The notes beneath the pieces are model-generated. The model had not been told where the DNA came from. It did not search any database and saw nothing but the letters and a program-made list of their open reading frames with translations. From contig NC_084794.1 of assembly GCF_963169125.1 (NCBI RefSeq), positions 74,807,665 to 74,871,664 on the forward strand: a stretch of 64,000 nucleotides of DNA, read 5' to 3'. Both the position numbers and the translations under genes were made by a program. This document shows, one piece after another, positions 1 through 12,681 of the stretch (positions within the stretch are counted from its first letter, which is position 1; the number at the start of each line of letters is the position of its first letter). This DNA comes from Humulus lupulus. Lineage: Eukaryota; Streptophyta; Magnoliopsida; Rosales; Cannabaceae.

Positions 1-1099
1 CTCTTCAAACTCCTTCCCAAACTCAAAAACCACCTTATGACCATACTCCTCTCATCCCAAGCATCCCAAATACCTAGGACTCAAGCACATGCATTCCCAA
101 ACTCAAAATTCACCATAGCCACTCCTAAGCTCTAAAACTCAGTAAAAACCAGCTGAACAACAAAGTTGGAATTTGACCACGAGTTTCCTCAAAACTTCCT
201 TGGCTTGATCCTCCTCAGCCTTAAACCTGAATTTCCTAAAGTTCCATCCAATTCAACTTAAGCACCATAGCTCAAAACCAGAAACAGAAACTGAAAAACT
301 CTAAAGTCTTACCTCAAGTGTTGATGAACCCTTGCCAAACCCCTGCCAATTCCCCACACTTAGCTTAGAATCCTTGATGCTTAGTTTATCCCAGCTCTCC
401 TCTGAGCTTTACTCCAGAAATCCTCAAGAAACAGGTGAAGGAAATTATAAACCGACCTAGAGAACTCTCTCTGTTTTCCTTCCTTTCTTTTCCCTTCCTT
501 TTCCTTCTTTTTCAGACTTCTACATTTTTCTACACTTCCCACTAACATAAAGCCTTGGTAATACTTAACTCTTATAAGCCAAATGACCATTATGCCCTCC
601 CTATTAAATCTAAACCCTTTAATCCACTTAAGGGCATTTTGGTCATTTTACCCAATTCCCGCTAATTCCTCAAGTGTCTCTAATATTTCCCATTTAATTC
701 CCGATACCTAACTAACCACGAATAATATTCCTCAATGTCAAAATAGACTCCAGTATATTCGCTAAATTCCCATTTATACCCCTAAGCTCACCCCAAGCCG
801 GGTATAAATCCCCGCCATGACTTTTCCGCTACTTTGCTCACTAAGATCGTCTCGAGTCACAGATCACGGATATATCCACATAATAATGTGGTCTCGACAA
901 TTATCACATATATCAATACAGTTATGCCCATATTGGCCAAAATTACGATTATGCCCTTCTAACCTAATCAGGGCCTACATGCATACTAATACGCATAGTC
1001 ATGCATCTTAATAATTAAAATCACACATAATTCCCATTATGCCCTCCAGGCATACTAATCAAGGCCCTTAAGCCTTATTAGCAAATTTGGGTCGTTACA
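1..1099 (-). repeat. Partial chromovirus-like LTR (minus)
   Basis: Read on the minus strand, the LTR starts at 1099 with TGTAACGACCCAAATTTG and runs off the left window edge. The start matches LTR starts at 12682, 46523, 62781 and 63792 (TGTAAYG-CCC type, then an 'aataaggcttagg' block). A palindrome-like block at 876-891, a TATA-like cttataag near 575 and an AGGTAAG donor-like motif at 308-315 sit in the same order as in those LTRs. It interrupts the leader of the minus element whose LTR is at 1496-3488. The small ORFs in it look accidental. Confidence 0.7.
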
Positions 1100-1495
1100 A
1101 CTATGGCCCCCTAAACTCTCAATATAGAACCCAGTCCATTGATATGTATCCACCCTCACCGAACTTGGTCATTATTTATTAAACTTATTATTTATTATGA
1201 TTGTAAAAAAAATCAAACTCATACATGTCATTCCAAAATAACAATGATATTTATTTGGAAAAAAAAGTTTTCACTATGTACAATCATAAATGCAAAGATA
1301 ATAAATAAAATAAATAACGAAAAATAAACTAATTTACAAATATTATTAAATGAAAACATAAGGACTAAAACATTAACAAAACACATAATCAAAACAACTC
1401 AAACATAAACACTTACATTGGCGGTTAGATTCGGAGCTTTGAGTGTGTGTATCGAGGAGAACTTCATGTGAATGGGTCGTTGCTCTGATACCAAC
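1100..1495 (-). other. 5' leader of a minus-strand Ty3/gypsy element
   Basis: This segment lies directly inside the LTR at 1496-3488 and begins (minus strand) with the primer site at 1493-1482. It is AT-rich without a convincing ORF and is cut at 1099 by the inserted LTR, so gag-pol of this element lies outside the window. Confidence 0.55.
1482..1493 (-). other. Primer binding site (tRNA-iMet)
   Basis: The minus strand reads TGGTATCAGAGC two bases inside the LTR end. This is the standard complement of the initiator methionine tRNA 3' end. It fixes the minus orientation of the element and identifies 1496-3488 as its 5' LTR. Confidence 0.85.
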
Positions 1496-3488
1496 TGTAA
1501 CAACCCAACTATTCTAGAATTTGGACCATTAATGACTACTATACTAATCTTAAGAAAACGTACATATGAAATAACCATAACTTTATTTAAAAATTGTAAA
1601 GTAAAGGTTAACTACGTAAAAATTCATTTAGGATATGGGAATCCCATTGTTTTGAAAACAAAATATAACTTAAATAAATTGGTTACAAAATTAAGTGTGG
1701 AAAAAAATAATACATAGAAATCATAACTAAAAGACTTAAAAACTTTTTCCTCGAATCGAATGCGCAATCCACCGATTCCATCCTACCTCAATACACATCC
1801 CCAAGCTGCCAAGAATCTTTCCGCCGCCATAACTATTTTCCTGCACATATAAACATAAAGGAATGAGCCTAATGCCCAGCAAGGAAAATCTAACACATAA
1901 ATCATATACATAAAATTCATATCAACATATACTAAAACATATCATAACATATGTCACATATACTATAATGGCCATTATTACTTGGGATCCCATAATTAAA
2001 CAAGTTATATGCCCATTAGATTTGTGGGGCTTGCTTGCTAAGCAAGTCATATGCCCATAAATTTATTGGGGCTTGTTAGTGTACAGGTCATATGCCCAAG
2101 TCTACAAACATACACAATATAACATTTCATAACACAACATAACATGAGATAACATATCACTAATCTATAACATATAAGATCCTATCCTATTTTCCTTACC
2201 AATATACTGGGATGATGAGAACAAAGTCGGGATTTTGGAACACTCCTAAAAACCATAATATAGAGGTGAGTATACTAAAGAAAAGAGATGGAAAGAATAA
2301 ACTACACCATCAAAACGATACTTACCAACGAAAACCTTAAGTTCGAAGAACTTAGATGCCTAACCAAGAATAGAAAAAAATGAGTTAGGATTTGAGTAGA
2401 GAAGAACTATAAGAATCAATACAGAAAGGAACTAGAATTAGGAATACCTTGAATGCTTCTATGACCGAACTATACCTCGAAACCGAAATACACTATAACC
2501 TTACTTCCCAAGTGTTTATTAAGCTTATAATGATTAAGCTTATAACCCCAATCCAAGTGTTTATCACTCTATAGTCTCACTAGCACATGGAAGGCTTTGA
2601 TCAATGCTTGAAGAATGAATGAAAAGACTTGGTGCTAGGTCCTATTTATAGAGTTCTAGGAATAAAAATCTTGTTTTTGGCTTTGAATAAAAATAATGAA
2701 TTTAATTGAAAATATTTGAATATACTTCAGCCAAAGGCTTAGGAATTGGTCAAATTATTCAGAGAGAGGTTTAAGGGGCTAAAGCTTGATTTATAAAACA
2801 AAAATAATAGCATCCTAACTTCTAACTCCCTAAATCTCGTAACTCTAAAGTCACCTGCAGTAAAATCAACATATCTGGAGCTGTAGGACTCAATTTAGAA
2901 TCTCATTATAGTGTTAGAAAGCTAATTAAATTATCTACAACTTTCTAGAAATACTATTTTTCAAAATTCATAACATAACTAGGCAAAAATAGGTCGGAAG
3001 TTACAGTACCCTAAAGTTACGAAAAATCTATTTAATTATCTAAATAACACAAATAAATAAAATTGTGATAAATGTGATGCTCATAACAGATTCTGGTGAA
3101 GACTAAGTCTTATATTTCCCTTATTTTATCATTAAAATAATAATTTCTTAATAATCATGCATGTGACGAAGACATAATTCTATTGGCTCTATCTAAACCT
3201 TAGGAATAACCATGCTCATGACAAGTGTCATGTTCTCATTAGCTCTATCTAAACCTTAAGTTATAATAATTATCATATTAATAACCAGAAATATTAATCA
3301 AACCTTATGTTATAATTAATATTCTTAAACTATAGGTTAAACTTATAAAATCCATAACTATTGTTAGGAGTTTCCAACTAAGTCCCGGCTTGAACCAAAA
3401 TCCACAGTCATAAAATACTACAAATACTACTAGCTATTACTATTACTACTACTATCTAACTAGCTAGGTAAAAATTTTGGACTCTACA
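1496..3488 (-). repeat. 5' LTR of minus Ty3/gypsy element (E-like family)
   Basis: About 1,993 bp bounded by TG and CA. On the minus strand it begins TGTAGAGTCCAAAATTTT and ends GGTTGTTACA next to the primer site. The plus-strand LTR at 9430-11384 is a clear homologue over most of its length, including the first ~150 bases. TATAAATA lies at 2650-2643 (minus), and AAGGTA follows at 2450-2445. The insertion cuts the integrase gene of the Tat element at 3489. The matching target duplication lies outside the window. Confidence 0.75.
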
Positions 3489-3489
3489 C

Positions 3490-3905
3490 CCTTCTCCCTG
3501 GCTTACGACTGCGAAGCTATGTTTCCCATTGAGGTCAAAATTTTGACGATTAGATGCGAAGCATACAACCAGACCTCAAACTAGACTCAGCTCAAGGAAA
3601 CCCTAGACCTAATTGAAGAAAAATGAGAAGAAGTCTAGCTTAAAAATGTCGCATACTAGCAAAGGGCCACAAGATACTTCAATAAGAGGGTTCGAGACAG
3701 ACACTTTGGATTGGGAGATTTGGTGCTTAGGCGTGTATTTTTGGCTACACGAGACTCCTTTGTGGGCATGCTCAGACCTAATTGGGTGGGACCTTACCAA
3801 ATTGAATCCATTATTTGACCCGATGTTTACAAACTACCGAGATTGAATGGAGAATTGGTTCTGCGAGCTTAGAATGGTGAACATCTACGACCTTATTACC
3901 AGTAA
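3490..3905 (+). pseudogene. Integrase C-terminal remnant (Tat B1)
   Basis: Translation from 3490 gives PFSLAYDCEAMFP, the same block as PFSLAYGYEAMFP in the element at 26089-40710 (about 32898). Later blocks RYFNKRVR and LRPNWVGPYQIE match the integrase tail before the polypurine side. Several stops break the frame. Only the region after the catalytic core is present, because the upstream part is separated by the LTR insertion at 3488. It cannot make an active integrase. Confidence 0.75.
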
Positions 3906-4734
3906 TATAGGAATGATGTTTATTTATTTGTAATCAAGCTTGTATTTAATTTTTGTTTTTCATTAATAAAGCATTTTTCCTTATTCCGGTTGTATTTTTA
4001 TTGTTATATCTTTTGCAAGCTCTCAAAATTCAATAACCTAAGATCTTACAATCACAGGAGATTAAGGGGGCATAAGTGGTATACAATCATACCATAGGCT
4101 CGAAAATATAGCATCAATAAAAATAATATTACAATGGATGGATTATCAACCAAACACGAATTAAACAACTCTGGAACAAACTAGAAAACACTAATCAACA
4201 CAATAGAAAGTTGGAATTCTAGATAAACCAACGAATTCATAAGTCGACACAGGGATGGAATTTTTTGCAAAAGGTTTCGACCTCACAACCTCGAGATCAT
4301 ACTTAAGGATGAGTAAAACTTACCACATTCAAGCAAAAAATAACTAGACTAACGAGACTACACGCCAAATATCATTTTTAAATGAAAATACATGGTATAA
4401 GTAGTGTTCGAACTTGAATGTAATGAGGTCGAAATTGTGCAGTCGAACGGATTATGTATGGATATATAGAAGATCAACGCTAAGCATGTCAATGTTTGTA
4501 TAAATAAATAAATATAAAATCATGTACTTAATAGTATGCTCAAAATATTTTCGACCAAAAATATAATGGATAATATTAAGGAAAATCATAAAAGGTAGAT
4601 AATGTGCAAAAAGTTTTTCAAACTGGAAACTTAAAGGCATAAAAACTACCATAAAATTTTTTAAGCATTCATAAAATAACTCAAGCTCGAGTTATGATTG
4701 TCTTAGCCCTAAGGGGGCATCAAAAATTTTAATT

Positions 4735-7700
4735 ACAAAAGAAAAAAATAAACTATGGTTCGCAGCCCATGTGTTGGCCTTCAAGGATTGGCAGCTTCGG
4801 CATCCACCGACCTATCTTATTCCATGGCTTTTGCAGCCTCCTTAGCTTTGTGCCTAGCCTCTTCCTCCTCCAACCAAGCTTGCCACTTGTTGACATACTC
4901 AGTTTCTCTGATGGACAGGAAACTAGTATCGAGGTTAGGATTCGTTGCCTAGATGCAATACATCGCCATGTCGACAGCGTTGTCCTTTTTGGTCTTAAAT
5001 TCCTCAAGAAGACGAGCTTTCTCGCTCTCTCTAAACTCAAAAGTGGTCTTCTTTTCTTCCTCGAGCTTGGTATTCAAATCCTGGTCCCTCTTAAGCTCTA
5101 ATTCCTTAGCCTCAAGCCATTTTCGAGCCTTCTTCAGACCATCTACTGCCCTGCGATGGTCGTCTTCCACCCTGAGTTGTGCCTCCTTGGCATTTTGAGC
5201 AACGTCGTGTTCATCGCAACCTCGTGATTCAGGACAAAGTTGTGCTAGATGAAGGGAATGAATGCCTGCAATCAAAAATAGATATTTATAGTATGGAAAT
5301 AAGGTATTGGCGTTAAAACTTGGAGCTTATCAATTCTCGATGAAAAACTTACCGAAGAAAGCAACTCCCCACTTTTGTCGAAAACAATGTTGGCACTCTT
5401 GCAGGTAGTTAAGAACTCCCACTGGGGAGCCCTGAGGTTACTGAGACAGTGGCCCACACAAGTCAAGGCATCAGAACCAAGTCAAGTCAAGGCGAATTTC
5501 TTCGATTGACTCGCAGGTGGAAGATCTGTAGCCTTTGGGAGCACTGGAGGAACCGTCACAAGGCCCGACTCGTCCTGCTTCGAGGCTGGCGGGGATGCCT
5601 CAATTCTTTTGGTGACCTTAAAAGGACGGTTTCCCTTCGAGGACACCCGATTACACTTATCCCCTAGATGCGGTCGGTTGACTAAGGATGTTGTCGAGAT
5701 CCGAATCCATCTTGCCTAAAAGAGGAAAAACAACAAACATTAAATGTTGATTGTAGTTGAGGAAAGTAAATATGCATAATATCAACATTGAAACTTCAAA
5801 GTAAAAGGAACCTAACTGGAAGATTCATTTGAGCTCAAGCTCGGGGACCAGGAAATCCCCATATCTTTAGATGAGTATAAGGGGGTTCCATCTCTAAAAG
5901 TGGGGGACATCCTTGAGAGTTCCCTATAATCGTTAGTCCTATATTGGATTGCTATCCCATCTCAGACTTCATTTAAGCTATACATTATTTTGTATCTCCC
6001 TAACAAACTATCGAACCTATGTACCTTAAGACCTACCCCCAACCAAACCATAAAATTATTCCAGGGATCTTTAAAAAGGACTATAACGTTGGGCTCCTAT
6101 CTAAGATGGGTGGGATACCACTTTGATAGGTCTAGCACAACCTTACCTCTGTCAGATGAGCTCAGTGAGGCCTCATCTTGTGCATCAGTCCCCGAGCCTA
6201 AAGGTTCGATTGAGCGAAGTGTGAGGGATCAAGAGTGTAAGCTCAGATGCTTCTTTTTGGAGGGAAGCTTGACATTCAGTATTGGGATGTCTTTCCACCT
6301 CATGAATTTATGAATCCTGTAGTCTTATGTAGACTCGCCTTCGCCAAGAAGACAGCATTGTCGAAGCCTATCCTCGTGAAGAAGATAGTTGAGGGATCGT
6401 CGACCATACGGGAGCTTGAGAATCTCTTCCCGGTGGTCTTTCATGTCCTTGGTAGGATGCAAGCAGTGATAGTTGGCTAAACAATTTATTGGGATGAGCA
6501 TTATAAGCTTGAAATAAAATAAAAAAGAGATCAAGGAGAACTATGAGAAAATACTTACGAATTCGTTGAAATGAGTAAAATATGGACGAACTAAGACCAT
6601 CAGTAGAAGAATATGGTCTTGAAGTTAGGAGGATGGTTAGGGATGTCCTCGAACAACCTTCTCTCCTTTGGGTATCTCAAAAGATAATACAACCCATCAC
6701 CACCGTGAGCTCGAGAAAGGATACTTTTGAGGCATAAGAGATACAGGATCTCGTGCGTCGAGGGTCCATCCCATTTCATCTCGTGGTAGAGCGACCTTAG
6801 TGCTACCAGGACTCTGTATGATTTGGATTGAAGTTGGAATGGGGCAATATCGACGTAATCAGTGAAATTCTGGAAATAGTCTTGTAGAGGCACCAATGCC
6901 CCAACTCGCATGTTTTCACGACTCCAACCCGCAAGTTTGATTTTCTTCTCTGGGTTGTTTTCACCCTAAGTAAACTCAACTCCTTTCATTGGATTTGGCA
7001 GGCTGACACACTAGCTTCCTATTTATTTTTAGCCCATGGTAAGCCAAGAATTATGAAATATGTCAAATGGATGTGACGGAACTCTAGTAATGTTCAGCCT
7101 AAAAGAAAGAGCTCCCTGAGGCCGGGCGGAAGGAATTTTGGGAGTGGTGTGTGTGGTTCATTGATTTGATGTGCTTTCCATGAAGTTAAAGGAGAGCTCT
7201 CCTTGAGAAAAGGCAATTGTGACCCTACATTTGGGATCTATCGGGACTGGTCAGATCTCAGGGTTTGGGTCAGGATGCACGGAAAATTTTAGTCTCTTTG
7301 TTTTTCCTTCTTTGACCTCGTCAATCTAACGACGGAAATGTGCACAAATGTATTCCTGCTCGAGGCGCTCTTTGAGTTCCCAGATCAGTCATTGGTTGCG
7401 GGAAAATAGAGATTCAACTCGAGGAGAATGTGGACGGTAAAGAATCACAAGCTCAGGCCCCCACCGAATCTCTGAAGATTGCAACATCTAACAAGAAAAA
7501 AGAAGGTGAGGGCCCTTTATTTAGAAATAATAGGAGAAATTAAAGCTTGATAACTCAAGTTTGTAAGCTCGAGATAACAAGATTGCATTAATCGAGCCTA
7601 AAGGCTCAAAATAGTGAGACTGACTCAAATGCTATAACCAAGCTTTTCAAATTTCGGGGCATCGAGAGTGGATCCATGTGAGAGTGGGGGCGGTTGCTTC

Positions 7701-8165
7701 CAGTTTGGGGTATTCTAAATTTCTAGGAAGAAATGGGCAATTACCCAAAAAGGAGATATCATCGAGCAACGTGCATTAAAACCCTAATTCAAAGCCCTAT
7801 TTCTTACACTACATGAAACTTGTATCCTATTACCCTATGATTTAAAAGAAGCCATTTTTACCAATTTTTTGCCAAATTCTTGCCTAACCAAATCTCTACC
7901 CATAAAAAATATACACCTGACGAATCAAAAAACTCCTATGCGCAGTAAAGATTACAAGAATGTAACAAGAACGAGGAATTTTTTCTTTTATTTCATGCAC
8001 AAAAATGGAAAGAACCGTATAAAAAAATAAATAATGAAGTTCAGAGAACTTACACAAAGTTGATACGAGAAATGAAAAAATATCGGATTGAAGGATCAGA
8101 AGTTGGAATGATGTGACATAGCCGAACGAACCAAGATTTCTTTGCTTCTTAGGTTTGGAGAACAT
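4735..8165 (-). pseudogene. Antisense extra gene of Tat element B1
   Basis: Minus-strand gene remnant with several exons. An N-terminal piece starting MFSKPKKQR (8165) parallels MFSQPKKQR at about 53465 in element G. The conserved core (6911-6600) has blocks FQLQSKSYRVL and SLYHEMKWDGPS, matching G (FQLNTNSYRVL, SLYHELKWEGPS). An apparent GT-AG intron lies at 6558-6477 at the same place as in G, followed by a block with LPYGRRSLNYLLHED. The C-terminal part (5275-4735) is a charged coiled coil with at least one in-frame TAG. The core resembles the 'putative gypsy type transposon' domain (Transposase_28, PF04195); this is recognition by eye. Frameshifts and stops make it nonfunctional. The protein's role is unknown. 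Confidence 0.65.
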
Positions 8166-8249
8166 AAAAAAATTTCTTCTAGTTCTGGTTTGAGTTTTCT
8201 TTCTGGAGGTTAAGGATGTAAAAGTACGGAGGGAGGAGATGGATAAGAG

Positions 8250-8257
8250 TATAAATA
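8250..8257 (-). promoter_or_regulatory. Possible antisense TATA region (B1)
   Basis: On the minus strand the context CACCTATTTATACTC sits where element G has CATCTATATATAAGAG. The surrounding bases are alignable, including a preceding CCCCTTTT block. This would start the antisense gene. The plus strand here reads TATAAATA, so the box alone is ambiguous in direction. Confidence 0.4.
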
Positions 8258-8513
8258 GGTGAAAAGGGGGTACTGGGGAATTGATCTAAACCCTTGAAGC
8301 AGATCAGATTGTGATCCAATGGATTGTATTTGATTACGGAAGTTGGCAGCAAAAAGGGGAATAGGAAAGGATGTTTTCAGAGAAAATAGTAGTTGAGTAC
8401 TCTCAGTATGCAATCCTATAAGGATATGTGTCCACACTTGAGTGTGGTAGGTGGGCACGTTTTTCAAAAGTCAAGTTCAAAAGTTTCCTTCTTATTGGAT
8501 TCGAACCAATACT

Positions 8514-8527
8514 TTTGAGGGGCCAAA
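8514..8527 (+). other. Polypurine tract (Tat B1)
   Basis: The purine-rich TTTTGAGGGGCCAAAA segment directly precedes the 3' LTR. The homologous tract in element G (TTTTGAGGGGGAAAAA, just before 53829) is cleaner, so this one is slightly decayed. Confidence 0.6.
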
Positions 8528-8528
8528 A

Positions 8529-9276
8529 CGTTACACCAAAATTTCGAGATTAGGTAAATGACCTCGAAATATTGGCTCATAAGAACATAGGCTCGAGATA
8601 AATGAATTTCCACATTACACTCATGATTATTATCATGAAATGTTGCGGCTGCATGATTCTAGATCTACCATCAGCATTTGAGCATGAGCTGCAAGCTCGA
8701 AGGAATTAGCCTTCTCCGGAGGATGAGCTCGATAGACATACCGAGGGAGGAGGAAGCAACAACGGGAATGATGAGCTCGAGGTTATGAGTGGTCTCGAAA
8801 GCGCGTTAAAGCAAAGTTCGAGCTCGACAACGTGTTTACGACACGAAAAAGCTGTTAGGAAATTCCTATTTCTTTGGGATTAATTAAGACCGTGTGTCGA
8901 ATCCCTATATTTATTGGATCATCATTTAAAAAACGCATTTAAGTTGTGTTATTATTATTATTCCGATATTTATTTGAATTTAAATATGTGATTGTAACTT
9001 CCCTAAATTGAGAGGGGGGGGGGGGGAGATATTTTTGTAACCAGGTCTATAAATAGCATGGAACTGGTCATTTGTAGACACACAAAATTTTGTACTGAAA
9101 AAAGACTCAATTGCCTTCACTTGAAGCTTTCGCACAGAGTTCATAATAACAGTGACTCGTGGACGTAGGCAGATTATAATTGCTGAACTACGTTAAAAAT
9201 CTCTTGTTTCTTCTTTTCTTCCTAGTTAATTGTTTATTGCTCTACATAATTAAGTTGAAGAAAAATAGCATCAACA
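8529..9276 (+). repeat. 3' LTR of Tat element B1
   Basis: About 748 bp, starting CGTTACACC (TG decayed to CG) and ending GCATCAACA. It is homologous to LTRs at 22762-23582 and 53829-59406 (ends GGCGTCAACA). TATA box TATAAATAG at about 9047. A run of 13 G lies at about 9014-9026. The upstream half holds many CTCGA boxes. Confidence 0.8.
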
Positions 9277-9947
9277 ATATGCTTAGTTTTACTTGATTTT
9301 AAGACGAGTGTTTGATTAATTATTCTAAGCTCGTTGTGAAGCTATCTTGCATTTAAATAGCTTGGACTTGAGGTAAGGAAGTTAGTTATATTTTCTTATA
9401 CGATTATGTTGAATGTATGAGAAATAAATTGTAGCGTCTCATAATTTTACTTAGCTAGATAGTAGTAATAGCAGTAGCTGTAGTATTTTAGTTTTAGTGG
9501 ATATTGGTTCAAGTCGGGATTTATTTGGAAACTCATAGAAATAGTTATGGATTTTATAAGTTTAACCTATAGTTTAGATATAAGGTTTGATTAATATAGC
9601 TGGTTCTTCTAATATTATTTATTATAACCTAAGGTTTAGATAGAATTATTAAGAGCATGACACTTGTCACATGCTTGTTTATTTAAGGATTTTAGATGAA
9701 TTAATTAATAATAGATGAATCTAGAAGCTCTAGAACCTTCCAGCAGCTGTTAAGATCACGTTTTACTCAGTCAAAGTTGTTTTAACAAACTTCAAATATG
9801 CTAAAAGTGTGCAAAAACATGTTTAAAATATCAGCATATGCTGATATATCGCAGTTATAGGGGTCGATATGTCGCCTACAGAAGATACGAAAAACACGTC
9901 GACTTCGCACAAACGAAACCACGGAAGCTCGGGACATAGGTAGGGGA

Positions 9948-9976
9948 GATATATCGCCTCGGGTAGGCGATATATC
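9948..9976 (+). repeat. Perfect 12-bp hairpin in solo LTR
   Basis: GATATATCGCCT (9948-9959) and AGGCGATATATC (9965-9976) are exact inverted copies around a 5-base loop, about 170 bp upstream of the TATA box. Two decayed relatives of the arm (GATATATCGC, CGATATGTCGCC) lie just upstream at about 9840-9880. Confidence 0.7.
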
Positions 9977-10149
9977 AGCTCCTGGAGCCATTTTGAAACC
10001 TTGTGGATTTAAATTGAAAACAACCCTCAACAACCTAGATCTGCTCCTGAACATTTTTGATCGAGTTCTGGGCATCTGTTGAACCGAAAAATCAAATATA
10101 TTCATTTATTTATTCATTTTTAAAGGGGTTAGTTTCACTCATTGAACTC

Positions 10150-10157
10150 TATAAATA
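10150..10157 (+). promoter_or_regulatory. TATA box of solo LTR
   Basis: TATAAATA in the context CTCTATAAATAGGAC. The matching position in the homologous minus LTR is TATAAATA at 2650-2643. A splice-donor-like AAGGTACT follows about 200 bp downstream at 10351. Confidence 0.65.
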
Positions 10158-12069
10158 GGACATAGTACTCAGCCATTTCATTCATCATTCAAGCATTCTT
10201 CAGAGGCTCCAAGCTGCTCAGTTTATTCTAGAGAGAAAACACTAGGGTTTGGGATTTCAAAGCTTTTTAATCTAAGCTTTATAAACACTTGGGAAGTAAG
10301 ATAGAGTGTTATTATGGTATTGAGGTGTAGATCAAAGTTCTAGTCCATTCAAGGTACTCTTATCCTCAGATTTAGTCCATCCTAGTTCTTTTATTTTCTT
10401 TCATTTTCTTTTAGATCCTAACTCAGTATTATGGCTTTTGATTAGGTGTTTATGTTCTTGAAACCTAAGGTTCTTCGATAAGTTTCTATCTTGATGGTTT
10501 AGATTTCTTTTTCATCTCCATTTCTTTAGAAACTCATGGTTCTTATTGTTGATTTTAGGAGTTTTCCAATCCCATTCTTGTCCCCATTGTCTCGATTTTG
10601 GTAAGGAAAATAGGTTGGATTATTTGTGTTATGATATGTTTATATGCTATGATATGTTATGTGCTATGTATATATGTATGATATGTTTTTATTCACTTGG
10701 GGCTTATAGTTGCTTAGATAGCAAACCCCAAGATTTTTATCATTATCATGGTTTAAAGTTATGATTTACCCTACCTCGAATAGTAGAGTGAGGACTTAGA
10801 TGGGTTATCATATACTACTTTGTGATCTAACCTACATCGATTAGTAGACTGAGGACCTAGATGGTTTTATCACGTGCCACGGTAATGAGTTAATGGCCAT
10901 TAATATTGTAGTCCTATATGATATAGTTTTTATGTCATATGTTTTATAGTATATGTTTTATGATATAGTCTTATGATTTATGACATATGTTTTTAGTAGA
11001 TTTTCCTTGATGGGCATTAGGCTCATTCCTTTTATTTTAGATGGTGCAAGAAAATAAACTTGGAAGGCGGGATGGATTTGTGGCAGCTTGGCATGTGTAT
11101 TGGGGATGGACTGATTGAATACCTTGCTGGAAGATCGAGGATGAAGTTATTTCAACTCTTTTAATTTATGTTCTTTTGTATTTCCGCACTTAGTTTTTAA
11201 ACAATTAATTAAAGTTTATGTTTTATGTATTAAATAATGGGATCCCATACCATAATCTGTATTTCGTACCATATTTTGGATTTTTAATAAAGTTCTAATA
11301 TTTTATATATATATATTCCAAAATAGTAGCTATGTCTTAGTAGTTTTTAATGGTTCAAGGTTTAGAACTAATCAGGGCATTATATAAATTATGAGATAAT
11401 TTGTTATGTATGTATATGATGTATGATTGTATGAAAAGCAAAGTGTTGTTAGCGTGATGAAACACGACACAACAAATGAGTTACTAAGGTATGACGTAAC
11501 TCATGGGCGGACGCGCCAGTTTATGCTTTCCTGGTTTCCTCATAGAAATGTTTACTTTATTTGTTTATGATGAAATTCAGATAACGTGTATGTTATTATG
11601 AAATTTCTATGTTATGCCATTTTAAGTTATGTAAGTTGAGAATAACTTGGTATTGCACTTGTATGAATTTTGTCCTTGTTTGTACTTCCTTACTATGATT
11701 TTATCTCACTCCCTTACTTTTCCCCTTTCAGGTAGGCAATAGTTTTTCTGTTTGGCATGCATGGTGATCTAGGGAGTTCCATAGTCAAAGTATTTATGTC
11801 GTGGGGTGCGAATGGACGAAAAACATTCTAGAAACGCCAGTGGACTTTATATGAATTTTACTATGTTTAATTATATTCCGGTGGGTCTTTGCTATTTTCT
11901 ATTTTAAATCGCATACAAGACATTATATTTTTTATTTAAAACCAATGGGTCCATAATGCATGTTTTAATAAGGCCATATTGAACCTTTTGAATAATTGTG
12001 GTATTTTTCTAAATAAGCATTCAATTAGTAGTCTTTCCCAAATGATAGTAGAATTGGGTGTTTTACAAA

Positions 12070-12080
12070 TGGTATCAGAG
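12070..12080 (+). other. Primer binding site (tRNA-iMet) of H
   Basis: TGGTATCAGAG two bases after the LTR end at 12067, complementary to the initiator methionine tRNA 3' end. Confidence 0.85.
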
Positions 12081-12228
12081 ACGGTCGATCATGTTTCAAA
12101 GAATCTCTATGCATACATACTAAAGACTGGGAAAGCCTCATCTCACCGTGTTGTAAATATATTTTCTACTTTTTATTTATTTTTACTTTCTTTTAAGGTT
12201 TAGTACTATGGTTGCAGAATAGACATTA

Positions 12229-12681
12229 TGCCTGCAATAATTAGAACTTCTAGAAAGAAACTTCTCGAAGAGATCAGTGGGATCTCAAGGGTTCATATAG
12301 ACGAGGTAAACAACGAAGACGAAAGGATTTCAGTCCTCTAAAAGACATCAGTTGCATATGAACGCATCGAATGGATGAGATGCATAATAGGAAATCACAA
12401 GTATGAGTCTATCAAGTTTCAAGTAAAGTAGAGAATGGAATATGACGACGATAATATAACTGGGCACTATCAAGATCAAAGGACGCACAGGCTTTACGAC
12501 GCAGTCGTTAATAAGTTAGAAGACATAGGTTAGGGATTTTACTCCACTACATTATCTTGTGAGGTGATGTTGTTAACTAGATAGATACGTGCAGTCGCTA
12601 ATGAGTCTTTAGCATAGGAGCATACAAAGTGGACACGTCACAACATTTGGTCGCGAACAACAGCAAAACCTCGATGGAGTG
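12229..12681 (+). pseudogene. gag N-terminal remnant of H
   Basis: A frame opening with ATGCCTGCAATAATT (MPAIIRTSRKK) lies about 150 bp after the primer site, where gag starts in chromoviruses. The frame carries several stops within 450 bp and is then cut by the LTR fragment at 12682. No capsid core or zinc knuckle is recognisable. The gag call rests mainly on position and on being the only weakly open frame here. Confidence 0.45.

Larger units (their letters stand above)
3489..9276 (+). mobile_element. Tat-type Ty3/gypsy element B1, 3' half
   Basis: Order on the plus strand: integrase C-terminal remnant (3490-3905), AT-rich spacer without genes (3906-4734), antisense gene (4735-8165, minus), antisense promoter region (about 8250), polypurine tract and 3' LTR (8529-9276). 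The same order is seen in the better preserved element at 26089-40710. The 5' part is cut off by the LTR ending at 3488. The 3' LTR abuts sequence at 9277 that belongs to the LTR of element H, because the same sequence continues uninterrupted at about 18087. B1 therefore inserted into H. Confidence 0.75.
9430..11384 (+). mobile_element. Solo LTR with TAAAT target duplication
   Basis: 1,955 bp starting TGTAGCGTCTC and ending GGGCATTATA (expected TACA decayed). It is flanked by TAAAT at 9425-9429 and 11385-11389. The undisturbed site is visible in the other LTR of element H at about 18230, where GAAATAAATTATGAG reads straight through. No internal domain is present, so this is a recombined single LTR. 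It is homologous to the minus LTR at 1496-3488. Confidence 0.9.
9277..12067 (+). repeat. 5' LTR of element H, 3' portion, interrupted
   Basis: 9277-9429 plus 11390-12067 aligns with 18087-18936. It ends GTGTTTTACA two bases before the primer site. It is broken by the solo LTR at 9430-11384 and, on its left, by Tat element B1. Confidence 0.8.

Noticed and set aside
979..1011. Short frame at 817-1011 as a host peptide
   Set aside because: Lies inside an LTR with no conserved counterpart in the related LTRs.
9014..9026. G13 run as a G-quadruplex regulator
   Set aside because: A simple homopolymer in a decayed LTR; no conservation in the sister LTRs.
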